Shown: in pieces, positions 21,856 to 33,771 of the stretch
Layout of the letters: every line of letters begins with the position of its first letter
Position numbering within the stretch: position 1 is the first letter of the stretch
NCBI GenBank assembly: GCA_014529385.2
Contig: CM043945.1
Coordinates: 98,863,463 to 98,927,462, forward strand
From: Adiantum capillus-veneris
Taxonomy: Eukaryota; Streptophyta; Polypodiopsida; Polypodiales; Pteridaceae
Reading direction: 5' to 3'
Length of the DNA stretch: 64,000 nucleotides
The notes under the pieces: generated by a model
Seen by the model: only the letters and a program-made list of their open reading frames with translations
Told to the model about the DNA's origin: nothing
The model's database searches: none
Made by a program: the position numbers and the translations under genes

Positions 21856-23159
21856 TTAGTTGCCATCCCCTAGTGGAAAATCTGAAACATGAAACTTGCA
21901 ACGAGCCCTTATTTTCCTCTTGGCCTTGACATCCTCGCCTTCATGGCTCTTTCCCTTCTTCTTACTAGGACCTGGGGCACTTCTTCCTTCCTTGTCCTCT
22001 GTGTTCCTCTTCCCAATAGGCATAACTAATGTATCCTCTAGCTTTGATGCCTTCTCCAAGGTAACCACACTTATCACTTTTGTCTTTCCCTTTTCCTCTT
22101 TGGTTAATCCACTGGTTCCTTCTTCTCCCTTAATTTCAATGCCATAATCATTTGACCTAGTTAGCACCTGTCTTGGCAATGGATACATGTCTCCCCCCAT
22201 ACTTGGTGGCTTATCACATTGTGGGGTGATGTGTCCCAACTCTCCACAATTATAACATGTGGGCGTTTGCCTGCAGAACCTACCATTGCTTTGTCCAACA
22301 CCATTCCTAGGTCTTTCTTCACCTCCTGGCTGATTTACAAACCTCCCTCGACCTTAATTATTTTCCACTTGACCTAGCATGTTTAGGCTGAGATTCTTCA
22401 TTAAATCTACCACTTGCCTCATGTCTTGCCTTAGCCCATCATCTTGCACTGCTGTAGTGACCACTGCTGGCATAACTTGAAGAGTAACAGAAAACACTGG
22501 TTAATGATGAACCCCTGGCATTCGACCTTGCAAAGAATCTATAGGCTGAAATTCAAAACTCATGGGCAAAGACTCTACTCCTAGATGGATCATTTTCCTC
22601 AGCTTCCACTCTTTGTTCCTTGCCACCTCCAATGCATCTTCATATGTCCTAGGCTTCTTTAGCTCCACTCTCCAACGTATATTCTCCCAAAGACCAGCCA
22701 ATAACCTGTCCTTCTTCATCATGTTAGGTGGGGGTACTTGTGATGCTAAGGCCTTGCACATCCTCTCCCATGCCATTGAAAAATTACGTATGTATGCATC
22801 TACTGGCTCACCTTCCCTTTGCACCAAACCCTGTCAGGATCTTCTGTCTTCACAAACTCCACTTTCAATCCATGCCTTAGATTGTCCCAACTTAATTTCA
22901 CAGGTGGATCCGCCGCACACAACTCCTCTTCAAATGCTTTGGACCAAACTCATGCATCACTCTTCAAACAGCTTTGGAGAAAACGTAACATCTGTGCAAG
23001 ATCATGAATGTGGTTGCTAATGCAGGCAACCTCCATCTTTTCCAAAAAGTCTTCCACATCTTCATCACTTTTTCCATGAAATTCTGGATAAGAGAAAGCC
23101 ATGGCTACCCAAGTTTCAATGCTTTGAGAACCCCTTCGAACACACGTGCAAGAACCCAA
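21856..23159 (-). pseudogene. gypsy Z gag with CCHC knuckle
   Basis: Frame 22950-23159 holds the gag start region (MAFSYPEFHGKSDEDVEDFLEKMEV, split here by coordinates). 22501-22827 holds the capsid helix block (REGEPVDAYIRNFSMAWERM, RLLAGLWENIRWRVEL). A zinc knuckle, CYNCGELGHITPQC, lies near 22215-22262. Lys/Glu-rich linker frame 21856-22239 leads to protease. Several frameshifts and stops. Confidence 0.85.
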
Positions 23160-23830
23160 ATTTTTTGAGTAACTAAATCCCTAGAAACTTCAATGGAGCG
23201 ACAAACACATGCACATCAAATGAATTTTCATAGTTAATCATCGGAATTACAACAGGCAAAGGGCATTCCAGTATCTCTCTTAATCTCCTTGGCCCGAACA
23301 TAAAGACTATGCGCTGCTGGAAAAAATCTTCCTAGACACATGAACATTTATCTGGATTCTTTGTGTTAAATGAAAAGGAGTGAATTGAGGTTCGTGCTGA
23401 AAAGGGTGCTCCAACCACCTGTATCACCGTAAGGATCTCACATTTGAGAACCCCCAGCTCAACAAAACCTCACGCTATCGACGCTCTAACGAAAGCTTAA
23501 GCAAATCTTGTATAGTCAAGTCTCAGAAATGACTATCTTCCAGACCAAGTCTTAGAAATGGATGGGACTGCCAAACAAAACCAAGTATGGCTCCACAAAG
23601 GCGTATAATGGCAATTTCCACAAGCAACGTACAATACAAGACCATGCGCTCAAACAGGCGCCAAATGATGCATACCCACGGCAATTGCAAGTGACTCCCA
23701 CGTGCCAGCGTATCACTCTACTCCAGCTACTTGTACCTGTGTAAATCACCTGTACCTGTACTTGTAACCTGTAATCTGCAATATGCAATCTGCAACCTGT
23801 AATCCCGAAGTTGAAGGTTCTCGAAGAAGA
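23160..23830. other. Z leader between PBS and gag
   Basis: No coding signal. Contains a short run of related words (CTGTACCTGTACTTG, GTAATCTGCAAT) near 23720-23800. Untranslated leader of Z on the minus strand. Confidence 0.5.
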
Positions 23831-23848
23831 TCCTACGTGGGGGCGCCA
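23831..23848 (-). other. primer-binding site of gypsy Z
   Basis: On the minus strand, TGGCGCCCCCACGTAGGA begins 6 nt after the LTR end. TGG plus a GC-rich acceptor complement is a typical PBS; the tRNA could not be named with confidence. Confidence 0.7.
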
Positions 23849-23854
23849 AAAGAA

Positions 23855-24980
23855 TGTGAGCGGGATGGAAACACACACAATGCCTCTATGATCACCCGAT
23901 ACACACTCTTGGGATGATACACACAAACACTATGGGGTACCACTCGGCTTACACAACCCACCTGGCCGAGACAGGGAACACACCGATGGAGTGACATGAG
24001 AGAGACTATCCATTTGCCCACTCCACACACACACACACACAAAACTCAGCTCACAAGAGGATAATTTCCGATGTTTAGATACGATTGAGCTTGGGCCAAC
24101 ACCAATGGGGCAAATAGCTCACACAATATGGGTAAAGTATGCGAGATACAATCACAAATTGGAGTAGAAGCTTTGCTCATAGGAGAAACTTACACAGCCA
24201 AAACAATAGAAAATAGTGAGGAATTTGGCAAAATGGACAACGCCATCGCGTCTGAAATGGCCCAAAACCCCAATCTACAATGTCAAAGTGCTCAAATCTG
24301 ACCTCAGATAGCAGTTTATAGCCAAAACAGGCTCCAAAAACAACAAAAATTTAGTTGCGGCTGTTCCTTCTCTTATCTCCATGGTTTTTCTGGTCTTCTC
24401 TCAGTTTCTTCAGTTCCCACACTTAGCTTTATTGCTTGGGCACATTTGGACTTTTAGTTGACCTCAACCGGACCCTGAACAGGCCAAAAAGTGGCCTAGC
24501 AGTGCATAGTTTTCACCTTGATGCATCCATCCGCACACCAGGCACTCAACTTTTTCCAATAATGCATCCTGCAATCACATTAAGTGGATCGCAAATACAA
24601 TTTTCATGATGACCTTTTTGCATAATTATCACAAGAAAACACCCACGTTGTGTCCATACTTATCCACGTGCAAATATTGACCCCATTCGACCTCTTGACG
24701 CCACTAGATGCCATCTGACGTGCCTGCTTACCTCATGTCATCGGCTCACAGATAGATTCCTTGAGAAGTTTTATGCGCTACCAAATCCTCATTATTATAG
24801 AAAAAACATACTGGTACTGATGATAGTGAAAATCGATGCACTATGTACATGTTGTCCTACCTGTACACATGTGGGCCCCATGTAACCACTTGGCTCTAGA
24901 AAATGGGCAATCCTTTATTTGATGCACCATTCATGTATATGTACATATGCGCAATCACTTCTTCCAAAAAACTCCTAGCA
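23855..24980 (-). repeat. 5' LTR of gypsy Z
   Basis: 1126 bp, homologous along its length to 16590-17754 with scattered substitutions and shorter AC tracts. Confidence 0.92.
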
Positions 24981-25540
24981 GAGAGAGACCTCAACCAGTG
25001 TTAGGACATCAACCACCATTACCAGGAAACAATGCAGTGCCAATTAAATACATGCATCCTGAGGGACAAGTGGAAGAACATGCCATAGTGCCAATGACAC
25101 CGTATAACAATGCAAATTGAACAACAGTAGTGGCAGAGGAAGAATGGTACATTCCACCACCAACTACTATGGTAGATGTCACTTACCAAGGAATGCCAAA
25201 GGCAGCACCAGTTTGTTTCATTGCAAACCAGGGAGCAAGGCCACCTATGATGAAACCTATGCAAAAACCAAGGCCTGGCAATTGTCACAACTGTGGATCA
25301 GATGATCATTGGAAAAACGAATGCCCAAAACCTGACAAAAATGCAAAGCCTGTGGATGCCTTTTGCATGCAATGTGGGAGAAAAGGAGGACATTCCCCAG
25401 AGGATTGTCCTAGGAACCTAGCCAACAAAGGAAAAACAACTATAAATATAGTGCAAGTCTTGCCAACTAGCTCATCTGAGAGTGAACCAACTGTTCCAAT
25501 CAAGGTGATAACCAGGGCACAAGCTAAGAAACAAAAATGA
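24981..25540 (+). pseudogene. element X gag C-terminus with zinc knuckles
   Basis: Reads on from the gag core left of Z: a Pro-rich stretch (QPPLPGN), one in-frame TGA, then EEEWYIPPPTTMVDVTYQG. Two zinc knuckles follow: CHNCGSDDHWKNEC (C-x2-C-x4-H-x4-C) and CMQCGRKGGHSPEDC (one extra residue before His). It ends KVITRAQAKKQK with a TGA at 25538. With the degenerate knuckle left of Z this gives three tandem knuckles. Confidence 0.85.
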
Positions 25541-26417
25541 AATACTGCCAATGAATCAGAAGACAATAGAGAATCCCTGAGAAGTTCCAAGAAGGAGCAA
25601 AAACAACGCTACGACCTTAGAAGACAAAAACAATGAAAGGAGGTTGTAGAGAAAGCACAAAAACTATTCGAGGAGAGAGTTAAATCCGAAATAGCCGAGT
25701 TTAAAGAACCTAAGACAAAATTGGGCGGATCAATGTTAGTAGATAAAATTTATGAACCTATTGATGCCACCTTAGAAGCCTTTCAAGCATGCTTCAAAGC
25801 TGGTCAAAACATGGAGACAAAATGAAAAAAATATCCAACTCCTGATATGGAAATAGAAAATCTTGAAGCTTACAGGAATCTAGTGCAAATCACATAGTCC
25901 ATGCTGGAATCAGAGAAACTAAAGATGGAAATCATTGGAAATCTAGCAGAGAAGGAAACTCAACCAAAAAACGTAATGAACAATGAACTAAAAGAGTCAA
26001 ACGATCCTTTGATTGCAAAGGACAAAACGAAAGTCATTGTACCAGATAGTGAGGAAGGGCTAGATTGAATACCCTTAATAGAGGAGGATTGGCCTAATCA
26101 CTTGTGGGAAAGAGTAAGGGAAGTAAATGATGGAAGCATGACGTTAAAACCATCTCTTATAGAAGAAGTATGGCTAGATCAACCACCTATGGAGGTGGAT
26201 GGACAATCCTTATACGGAGATTGGGGTTCAGAAGGTTCAACCCTTTCAAAAGCTCTAACCCTCAAGACCTTACCCTTGTATCTGGGAGACAACAAAGAAC
26301 ACTCGATAATATGCAAAACGACTAAATTAAGCCGAGACAAAACAGACATTGGAAGTAGGGAATTTACAGTCAATCATGTCTACACCAATCCAATGCACCG
26401 TAACATTGGGATAACTG
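25541..26417 (+). pseudogene. element X gag-protease linker
   Basis: Charged Lys/Glu-rich reading with stops (for example near 25635 and 25825), then frame 26102-26428 with acidic residues. No domain recognised. It connects gag to protease. Confidence 0.5.
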
Positions 26418-26909
26418 TTGAAAATTAGACCACACCTTTGGAAGGACTTGCAAAAAACATTAGAAAAGATGGGGATAACAAGCTTATCAAAAGAAACAAC
26501 GGAAGGGTTACAAAAAGAGGAATCTCGAGAAAAATTGGTCAAATTTATTCCTATAAACAAGGTTGGGGATTACTGCGAAGGAAATGAAGGAAACACCACT
26601 CTTCCAGTGGAATATAACAACGTAAAAACCATGGTTGTACTAGACAGTAGGCAAGGCATAGCCACAGCAATGAAAAGCAGTATGGGAAGCGTGGGGAAAA
26701 CCAGCGCGATAAGGCAATCAAGAATGAAATTACAATTGGTGGATGGCCACATTGAACGACCTATGGAGTTACTAGAGAATGTTATAGTCAGCTGTTGTGG
26801 GATTTACTACCAACATACCTTTGCCATTGTAGATTTTGGAAAGAAAATTAACTATGAAATCATTTTGGGAAGACCGTTTATGAGACAAATACAATTGATC
26901 CAAGATTAG
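26418..26909 (+). pseudogene. element X protease-like domain 1
   Basis: 163-codon frame. VVLDSRQGIATA sits where the retropepsin active site D-S/T-G is expected, so the catalytic Gly is replaced by Arg. The C-terminal flap/helix motif is intact as YEIILGRPFMR (plant gypsy ILGRPFL). It would process the X polyprotein in an active element; here probably inactive. The frame stops at 26907. Confidence 0.75.
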
Positions 26910-27696
26910 GGCAATGACTACTTGTACTTAAAGCAAGTTGGATCAGTTACACGTGTCAATTTGAAGGACCATTCTTACAATGATGTTTTAAAGACACCTA
27001 TCTAGGAATTTGACTCTGAAACATCTGCCATAACCAAGCTACCATCATGGCTAAACAAAGACACTCCTATATGGATGTGTGGGGCTTCAAATAGTGGTAA
27101 CCTGAGGAGAGAAGATTGTGTCTTAGAAAGGGATGTAAGTGATACTGCTTATATACCTGAACCTTTTCCTGAACACTTGTTCAAACCATTTGAATGGACT
27201 CAAATACTGGAAACCAAGGATGTTTGTGTCAACGAGTCCACACCTACACAATTTTGTGATGAGGAAGGATATGAAATCATTCCTATCCAATGGTCAGCTG
27301 ACATCATGCCGCTTCAAAAAGAACAAATTTTTTCTGATCATTACTATGAAGCCACTGACGAATCAGAAGATGAAACATTGACGACGAAGGAATCAGTGAT
27401 TCTGAAAAAGAACACACACGTGCTAAATTGTTACTGCATGGAGGAGAAGAGAAATTCATTGAATTATCTAATCAACATCGCAGAAGACAAGAAAGGTATA
27501 GGAGAAAACGTGAGAACAAGCGACAAAGGAACAAACTTATGCCCAAAATGAAAGGTAAAACACACTATCTGATGTTGGTAAACACTAATGATTGTGTCAA
27601 AGACAAAATATCAGGGAGGTATTCTATCACAAATGGTAAAGAAAACAAAGAGCTAAGTACAAAGAGCTAAAAAGAACCTTGAAAGAGGTATAGACA
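26910..27696 (+). pseudogene. element X protease-RT linker
   Basis: Frame 27075-27551 is open for 158 codons (PEPFPEHLFKPFEWTQIL, EGYEIIPIQWSADI, EATDESEDET), acidic, without a known domain. Another frame, 27428-27670, is basic and overlaps it. Linker polyprotein sequence of X. Confidence 0.5.
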
Positions 27697-28740
27697 ATGG
27701 AAATGGAAACAGATAGTGACCAAAAGGAAGGGATCAACGTTCCTTTGCAGTACAAAAAGTATACCCTGCAAGATCGTAAGATCATTGTAGAACAACCAAT
27801 GCGACAGTTGAAGGAACCTGGGAAATCCTATGAGGGACCTGAGGATGCTAAACGAATAGATCTAGCAGAACTAGGAGAAGAACCAAAACCAGCATACATA
27901 GCTACAGATTTGTCTCAAGATGAGGAGGAAATACTCATCAGAACCCTAAAAGAGTACAACGATGTTTTTGCTTGGTCTTACAAGGATCTCAAGGGAGTAG
28001 ATCCTGACATTTGTCAGCATACTATATCCATGCGAGATGACGCCAAACCCAGCAGACAAAGACCCTATACGTATAATGAGACATTTGCTAAAAAAATCAA
28101 AGAGGAAATTGAAAAGCTTAAGGAAGCAGAATTTATTTACAAAATAGAACACACCGACTGGGTATCCCCCATTGTAGTTGTACCAAAGAAAAATTGGAAA
28201 ATATGAGTGTGTGTCAACCTCAAGGAAGTAAATGTTGCTACCATACGAGACAATTACCCTCTCCCTATTATAGATCATGTGTTGGAAAGAGTGGCGGGTA
28301 AAGAAGCTTACAGATTATTAGATAGATTCTCTGGTTACAACCAATTGGCCATTGATCCCAAGGATCAACACAAAACGGCTTGTGCTACGGAATGGGGAAT
28401 CTTTGCTTACAGAGTTATGCCCTTCAGATTAACTAATGCACCAACAACATTCCAAAGACTAATGAGCCATGCATTTAAGGAGTATCTCAGGAACTTCTTA
28501 GAAGTTTACATGGATGACTTATGCGTTCATTTGTCGAAAAGAGAAGACCATTTTGAACACCTCAAGTGTGTCTTTGAAAAAAGTCGTCTTTATAGGATTT
28601 GTTTAAATCCTAAAAAATGTGTATTCATGGTAAGACAAGGAAAAATTCTAGGACATATTGTTTCTAAGAATGGTTGCCACAGACATGGAAAAGGTGGTAG
28701 TTATTGCAGATATGCCAATACCCACCAATGTTAAGGAGTA
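27697..28740 (+). pseudogene. element X reverse transcriptase
   Basis: Frame 27697-28206 holds the RT entry: DEEEILIRTLKEYNDVFAWS, DICQHTISMRDDAKPSRQRP, DWVSPIVVVPKKNWK. It is broken by one in-frame TGA at 28204-28206 (an Arg position in the family). Frame 28207-28734 continues with VCVNLKEVNVATIRDNYPLP, RLLDRFSGYNQLAI and FQRLMSHAFKEYL. The active site is EVYMDDLCVHL, then LNPKKCVFM and ILGHIVSKNG. A frameshift follows at about 28680. It copies element RNA into cDNA. Confidence 0.9.
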
Positions 28741-29340
28741 CAAGCATTTATGGGACATTGTGGATATTATTGTAGATTATCCACATGTACATTGTTATAG
28801 CCAAGCCCATATACCGCTTGATCACTAAATTTGAATGGATTGATGAGTGTGAAGACTCATTTCAAAAGATAAAGAAAGCTTTAGCGACAACACCGATTAA
28901 AAACTCCAGATTGGAGCAAGATTTTTCATGTGCATGTGGATGCTTCCAATTATGCTATTGGTAGTATATTGGCACAACCAGGGGAAGGAACAATGGATTT
29001 TCCTATCTCCTACGCAAGCAGACAATTGAATTTGGTTGAAAGTAATTACACCACTACCGAAAGGGAAGGACTTCGAATGGTCTATGCTGTTAAAAAGTTT
29101 AGACATTACTTATTAGCAAATAAGTTCATCTTTTTTGTGGATCACCAAGCTCTACTCTATTTGGTCAACAAACCATGTAATATCGACAGGATTGTAAGAT
29201 GGTTTATCATCTTATTGGAGTTTAATTTTACCGTGATAGTAAAGAAGGGCACAACCCATCTAAGGGCAAACCACCTATCACGCCTAACCTCAGGAGAACC
29301 ACCCCATGGAGTTGATGATGATTTGCCAGATGCATACCTA
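28741..29340 (+). pseudogene. element X RNase H
   Basis: After a frame-lost stretch (28741-28895), the RNase H domain is open: HVHVDASNYAIGSIL (first acidic residue), PISYASRQL, TTEREGLRMVYAVKKFRHYLL (Glu), FFVDHQALLYLVNK, and HLRANHLSRL, where the usual final Asp of NADALSR is Asn. It would remove RNA from the RNA-DNA hybrid. It shares a frame with the following integrase start. Confidence 0.88.
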
Positions 29341-30399
29341 TTCTCTGTGGAAATGATTCCTAGATGGACAGAAGATTTGGTCTCTCTTATGAATATAGCA
29401 CAAGTAAATACCCAAATTCCACTCCCAATAACACCAAGGCTAATTGAACAATCAGCTATGTATCAGTTATTGGCGGGAAGACTTTATCGACACAATCGGG
29501 ATGGAATTCTACTTTTATGTATTGATCGAGAGGCACATACTTCTTATCTGAATCAAGCCCACACAACAATAGTTAATTGGGATTCACTTTGCAGTAGACC
29601 AAACACTAAAAAGGCTTACGTGGTTGGGGGTTTACTGGCAACCTATGAAGAGAGATACTCATGCATATGTAAATGCATGCATCCAATGTCAAAAAAGAGC
29701 AGCATTGCCATATGTCACGTTGTTCCAAATCTCAGCAGCACTAAATTGGAGCAAGTATTTAGTGCAATACCTAGCTCATAGACAATTTCCAAAAGAAATG
29801 AGAAAATGAAGACAAAGGGCCATAGAAACCGAAGCTGCTAATTATACATTAATTGGCAACCAACTATATCAGAGAGAAAAGGATCAGCAATTGATACTTT
29901 GTGCTAATGAGAATGAATATATTCCTATTTTAGATCAAGCACATGCAGGTCTAGCAGGTGGTCACTTCTCTCATGACACCACTACAAGAGCAATTTTGAT
30001 GGCTGGCATATGGTGGCCAACATTGTTTGCAGATGCAAAAGAGTTTATCAGAAGATGCAACTCTTGCTAAAGAGTAAAAATGCCAACTTGAATGGATAGT
30101 ATGCCATTACGACCAATGATGGGAGCACGGACATTTGCCAAATGGGGTATTGACTTTTTAGGTCCAATACAACCACCTGCTTATCAAACCTAGGCACAAT
30201 ATAGTATTGCGGCCACAAATTATCTAACTAAATGGGCAGAAGCCAGGGCGACAAGAAACAATGACGCTCACACCACTGCTGCATTTTCATATGAATGCAT
30301 ATTCACAAGGTATGGACTACCGATTGAGCTTGTGAGTGATCGTGGAACGCATTTTTTAAATGAAGTAATTGAGTATTTTCTCAACGAGTTCATGATCAT
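29341..30399 (+). pseudogene. element X integrase (zinc-binding modules and catalytic core start)
   Basis: A first zinc-binding-like module (AGRLYRHNRDGILLL, QAHTTIVNW, then after a shift VYWQPMKRDTHAYVNACIQC) has lost one His. A second, complete module follows at about 29860-30070 (NQLYQREKDQQLILC, QAHAGLAGGHFSHDTTT, AGIWWPTLF, RRCNSC with the last Cys followed by TAA). The catalytic core then starts: TFAKWGIDFLGPIQPP (Asp 1), YLTKWAEARAT, LVSDRGTHFLNEVIEYFL (Asp 2). It is cut after FMI by the hAT insertion and continues at 48197. Two zinc modules in series are unusual. Confidence 0.85.
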
Positions 30400-30428
30400 C
30401 AGGGATTTAATATTTACGTAATTACGAT
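30400..30428. repeat. left terminal inverted repeat of the hAT composite
   Basis: CAGGGATTTAATATTTACG followed by TAATTACGAT. It matches the complement of 48165-48193 over about 28 bp with several mismatches and a 2-bp gap. Confidence 0.7.
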
Positions 30429-30531
30429 AAATTTTGTGTGATCACAAGGTCCTATTGACACATTTACATGATTACACTAAACATAATCACACAAAACCCG
30501 GTTAAGGGAGACCTGCAAACCCACTGAATTC

Positions 30532-30589
30532 CCGTCGGGCTTTCCAGTATTCTCGGTGGGTCTGCCGGGAATACTGAAAAGCCCGACGG
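30532..30589. repeat. 21-bp subterminal fold-back, left end
   Basis: Arms 30532-30552 and 30569-30589 are reverse complements except one position (CCGTCGGGC...GCCCGACGG), with a 16-nt loop. A less perfect fold-back with the same design lies at the right end (47998-48056). Confidence 0.9.
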
Positions 30590-30655
30590 TCTCGCAGAAT
30601 TATGTATACGCGGGCCCAATCGGGTCCGCTGGGTGTTATTTCTTCTTGCTTTCAT

Positions 30656-30772
<117 letters not shown>

Positions 30773-31011
30773 ACCACCTTTGCAGGTACGTCGAGAGGAG
30801 AGAGGAGAGAGGGAGAGAGGGGGTCTTGTGGAAGCGTGCTCTGCATCGCAGTGCGCGATAGCAGTAGAGTACCTGACCACACGATCCGGGTATGTGTTGT
30901 GTGGTAGGGTGCCTTTTTTCGTATTGCACGGCAATAATAAGATACCTTACCACACAATTGGAGTGTGTGTATAAGTTGTTCTACGGAACAATGCTTATCA
31001 CGGGGGCATCA

Positions 31012-31389
31012 CCTCGGTGATGCGGGGAAGATGGTGTCCTTGTGGTAAATATTGGCTTACTGTGTGGGTACTACGTCGATAACGCGACGGCTCTAGTATC
31101 CTTGTCAAATTCCCTTCCCCTTTCCCAAAAAACATATGGGCAGCGGTCGGTAACGCGGCTATATGATGTTCGTATGCAAGCCATTGTTTTTCCTTAGATT
31201 CAAGCGGCACTCGGTCGGTAACGCGGCAAATAGAGTGTCTTTTGTTAGAAGCATCTGTTGTTGCATAAATGTGGCGTTCAGGTCGTTAACTCGGCCGTAT
31301 GAACTTCATATAATTTTTATGTGCATGCAGTTAATTTTTTAAGTATTAAGTATATGAAATACTTGGTCGGTAACGCGACTGTGAAGACT
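31012..31389. repeat. iterated subterminal motif GGTCGGTAACGCGGC
   Basis: Five copies: 31074 (degenerate), 31145, 31213, 31281 (degenerate) and 31375. A weak sixth lies near 31012 (CCTCGGTGATGCGGG). Spacing is 62-71 bp for most, then 94. Iterated subterminal motifs of this sort bind transposase in hAT and CACTA elements. Confidence 0.75.
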
Positions 31390-31622
31390 ATTTCATATAC
31401 AAAATGTATGAATTGTTTTATTTTTTTGTTTTTAACCGTCCATTTGAAATTATATACTAGATAATCATATTCAAAAGAATACTTTATTCATCAATCATCG
31501 CTATTTTAAATGTTCCATTTATATAAATTATATGTAAACAAGTATTTGCACACAAATTGCGTGGGATCACGTCCTGTCATCGACCACTGTCAAAACATAC
31601 AAAGAATCCATTATGTTAGAAT

Positions 31623-32258
31623 TTAAAAACCCATAAACCCTAAACTATCAAGCATAAATAGCAATGCGAAAACACTTACAAAATCCACCTTAAATGATGC
31701 CCACCCGCCGCTCTCCGAGTGGTGCGAGCTCCCTGCCTCTACTCGCGCTCTGGCTGCCTCCTTTTGTTGCTTCCACTTGTCGGGATTCTCGCGCACTGCT
31801 TTCTTTGCATTCTTCCAATATTCTTTGGCCAGCCAATCTGGTCTATTCCACCCATGCTTGATTGCTTTTGGCACTGGGGAACGCTTGTGCTTGCAGTATT
31901 CGCGCATTCGAAACTTCATCACGTCTTCATTGAAGAGGTCATCCCGTGTTGGAACGGGAAACTCGTCATGAAGCATGTTGATGACTCTGTCTTTTAAATC
32001 ATTCGGTACTTCACTCCAGGTGTTTAGTATGTAGTGTCTAAACACCTGAGATCAAAGACCGCACATGCGCGAAATCACCTTCTTGCCTTCATCATCCAAG
32101 ATGATGCCGCCACTGAAGTCGACAGAGCAAGGCAAGCCCTCTCGCCGCCGCTGACGCGTGAACCTGGGTGTCCCGGCAGGGGTCTCTAGTGGCGTGTCAA
32201 TGGGGTAATGAACGTCAGGTGTATACACATGATAATAGATCAGCTTGAGAAAAACCAA
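31623..32258 (-). pseudogene. CACTA-associated Transposase_24-like protein fragment
   Basis: Frame 31623-32045 (FRHYILNTWSEVP, INMLHDEFPVPTRDDLF, KFRMREYCKHKR, NRPDWLAKEYWKNAKKAVREN, SSHHSESGGWASF) follows the pattern of the plant transposon protein domain PF03004 (Transposase_24): a Trp-rich stretch, then K..NR, then H..GS. Frame 32052-32258 may be its N-terminal part. Such proteins lie next to TNP2 in CACTA elements. Partial and frame-broken. Confidence 0.7.
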
Positions 32259-32374
32259 GATTTACAGTGTTTGAGTGAGGAGTGTAAATCACCTGAGCAT
32301 TCTTGTAGTCCGGGATAGTCATGCATGGTCCACATTAGAATGCCCTGGATCAAAGCATTCCATCAACCTATGTG

Positions 32375-33693
32375 TCAGCTCATATCCACCACTTCTATGC
32401 CAATCCACAATTGTTGTAGCTCTTCCAATAGTGGACGAAGATACACATCCATATTCTTCACTTTATATCGCCCCGACACAATCAAGCTTAGCCATAGGTG
32501 CCCCTTCTTCGTAGTCAACCATGGGGGAATGTTGTAGTGACGATGACAACGGGCCATACACTGTAAGATGTTCATCTTTGACCAAATGGATTTACGCCAT
32601 CCATAGCCAGACCTAAGCGCAAATTTCGAGCTTCCCTGGCAAAATCCGACCATGTTCCATCTATATGTTTTCAGGCTGCGCAATCTGCAGGAATCCGTAG
32701 CACACCATCCGAAGATTTATTCTCCTCATGCCATGATGCTAGGGCGGCCATGGACTTACATTCGAAGAAATGCTTGATGTGAGGAAGCAGAGGAAAATTT
32801 CGCAAAACCTTTTGCGGAATTTTTGTTCCGTGGAGATCTACTCGATATCTCTCGGAATCACATTTCGAACACTTCTTCATGTCTATGTATTCCCCTCTGA
32901 AAAGAATGCAGTCATTAGGACAAACGTGGATCAAATTGTAATCCATCCCCAATTTTCGCAAAATCTTTCTTGCTTCCTCTCAGGAATTTGGCATCACATT
33001 ATCAGCTGGTAGTATGTGCTCTTTGAGCAATCTACACAACATAAAAATACGGTACAATTGTGTAAAAATCTATCAGATCATTATACATTTAGAGTTTTAT
33101 TAAAGTAAACTAATTGTAGTAGATCACCTGAAAAGTGTTGTGACGCTAGTGTCACTCTATCCAAACTTTGCCTGCATGTTGAGAAGAACGAGGATCGCTT
33201 TCAATCTAGACACATGTGCTCCGTTATACAATGGCATATCGGCCTCACTTTTCATATCATCATAGATAAGCCTTTCTGAATCCATGATCATCTCGATCAT
33301 TTCATCAATCTCGGGCTCAAACATTTCTTTGTTGGGAATGTGGTTTGCATGATCATCCTCCGAGCTGTCAGAGGCTACATATTGTGGCCTCACATATGCT
33401 GCTTGACCAAAGCGCCTGCAAACACGTCTATTGGGTTGCAAGATTGCTGCCTGTTGGCCAGCGTCAGAGTCCGACGAGTTATAGTTGGCAACAACTCGAT
33501 CTATAATAGATGGATCGAACTCGCCAAATTCGCGAACGTGGTGCATAGAAACGCGTCTTGTCCGTCGCACAGCATGCTTGCATTGATTACAAGGACATAA
33601 GATCCTCGTTGAGAGATAGGTGTTTCGGTTGGACGGCCCCACATCCTCGTCACTACTCATATGAGGGTAAAAATCTTTTAACCTGGACAACAA
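32375..33693 (-). pseudogene. tnp2-like: TNP2-like CACTA transposase, N-terminal half
   Basis: Starts at 33693. The N-terminal zinc-binding region ILCPCNQCKH is the TNP2 leader domain. A possible 96-bp intron (33032-33127, GT...AG on the minus strand) follows. Next come RKLGMDYNLIHVCPNDCILF, CSKCDSERYR and KVLRNFPLLPHIKHFFECKS, with a TGA at 32959-32961 just upstream of the last block. After a shift come NIPPWLTTKKGHLWLSLI, DVYLRPLLEELQQLW and GIEVVDMS. These are diagnostic TNP2 blocks; the C-terminal half, including most of the catalytic part, is missing. Confidence 0.88.
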
Positions 33694-33734
33694 ATTTAAT
33701 CTTCTATTGGCATTCTTCGTCTTTTATCTCTCTC

Positions 33735-33771
<37 letters not shown>

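Larger units (their letters stand above)
16590..24980 (-). mobile_element. gypsy element Z (Tat-like, dual RNase H)
   Basis: Complete structure on the minus strand: 5' LTR 23855-24980, PBS 23831-23848, gag, protease, RT, two RNase H-like domains, integrase, a purine-rich tract next to 17755, and 3' LTR 16590-17754. Both LTRs have TG...CA ends (TGTTAGGA...CTCACA on the minus strand). The flanking 4-mers GCGA (16586-16589) and GAGA (24981-24984) differ at one base; with a 4-bp duplication the interrupted X gag frame is preserved. The LTRs differ by roughly 7% over the last 170 bp by eye. All ORFs carry stops or shifts. Confidence 0.92.

Noticed and set aside
29979-29991. CACTACAAGAG, identical to a CACTA transposon terminus
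   Set aside because: It lies inside the X integrase zinc-binding region, encoding part of HDTTTRAIL, with coding homology continuing on both sides. It is a chance match, not the missing left end of the CACTA remnant.
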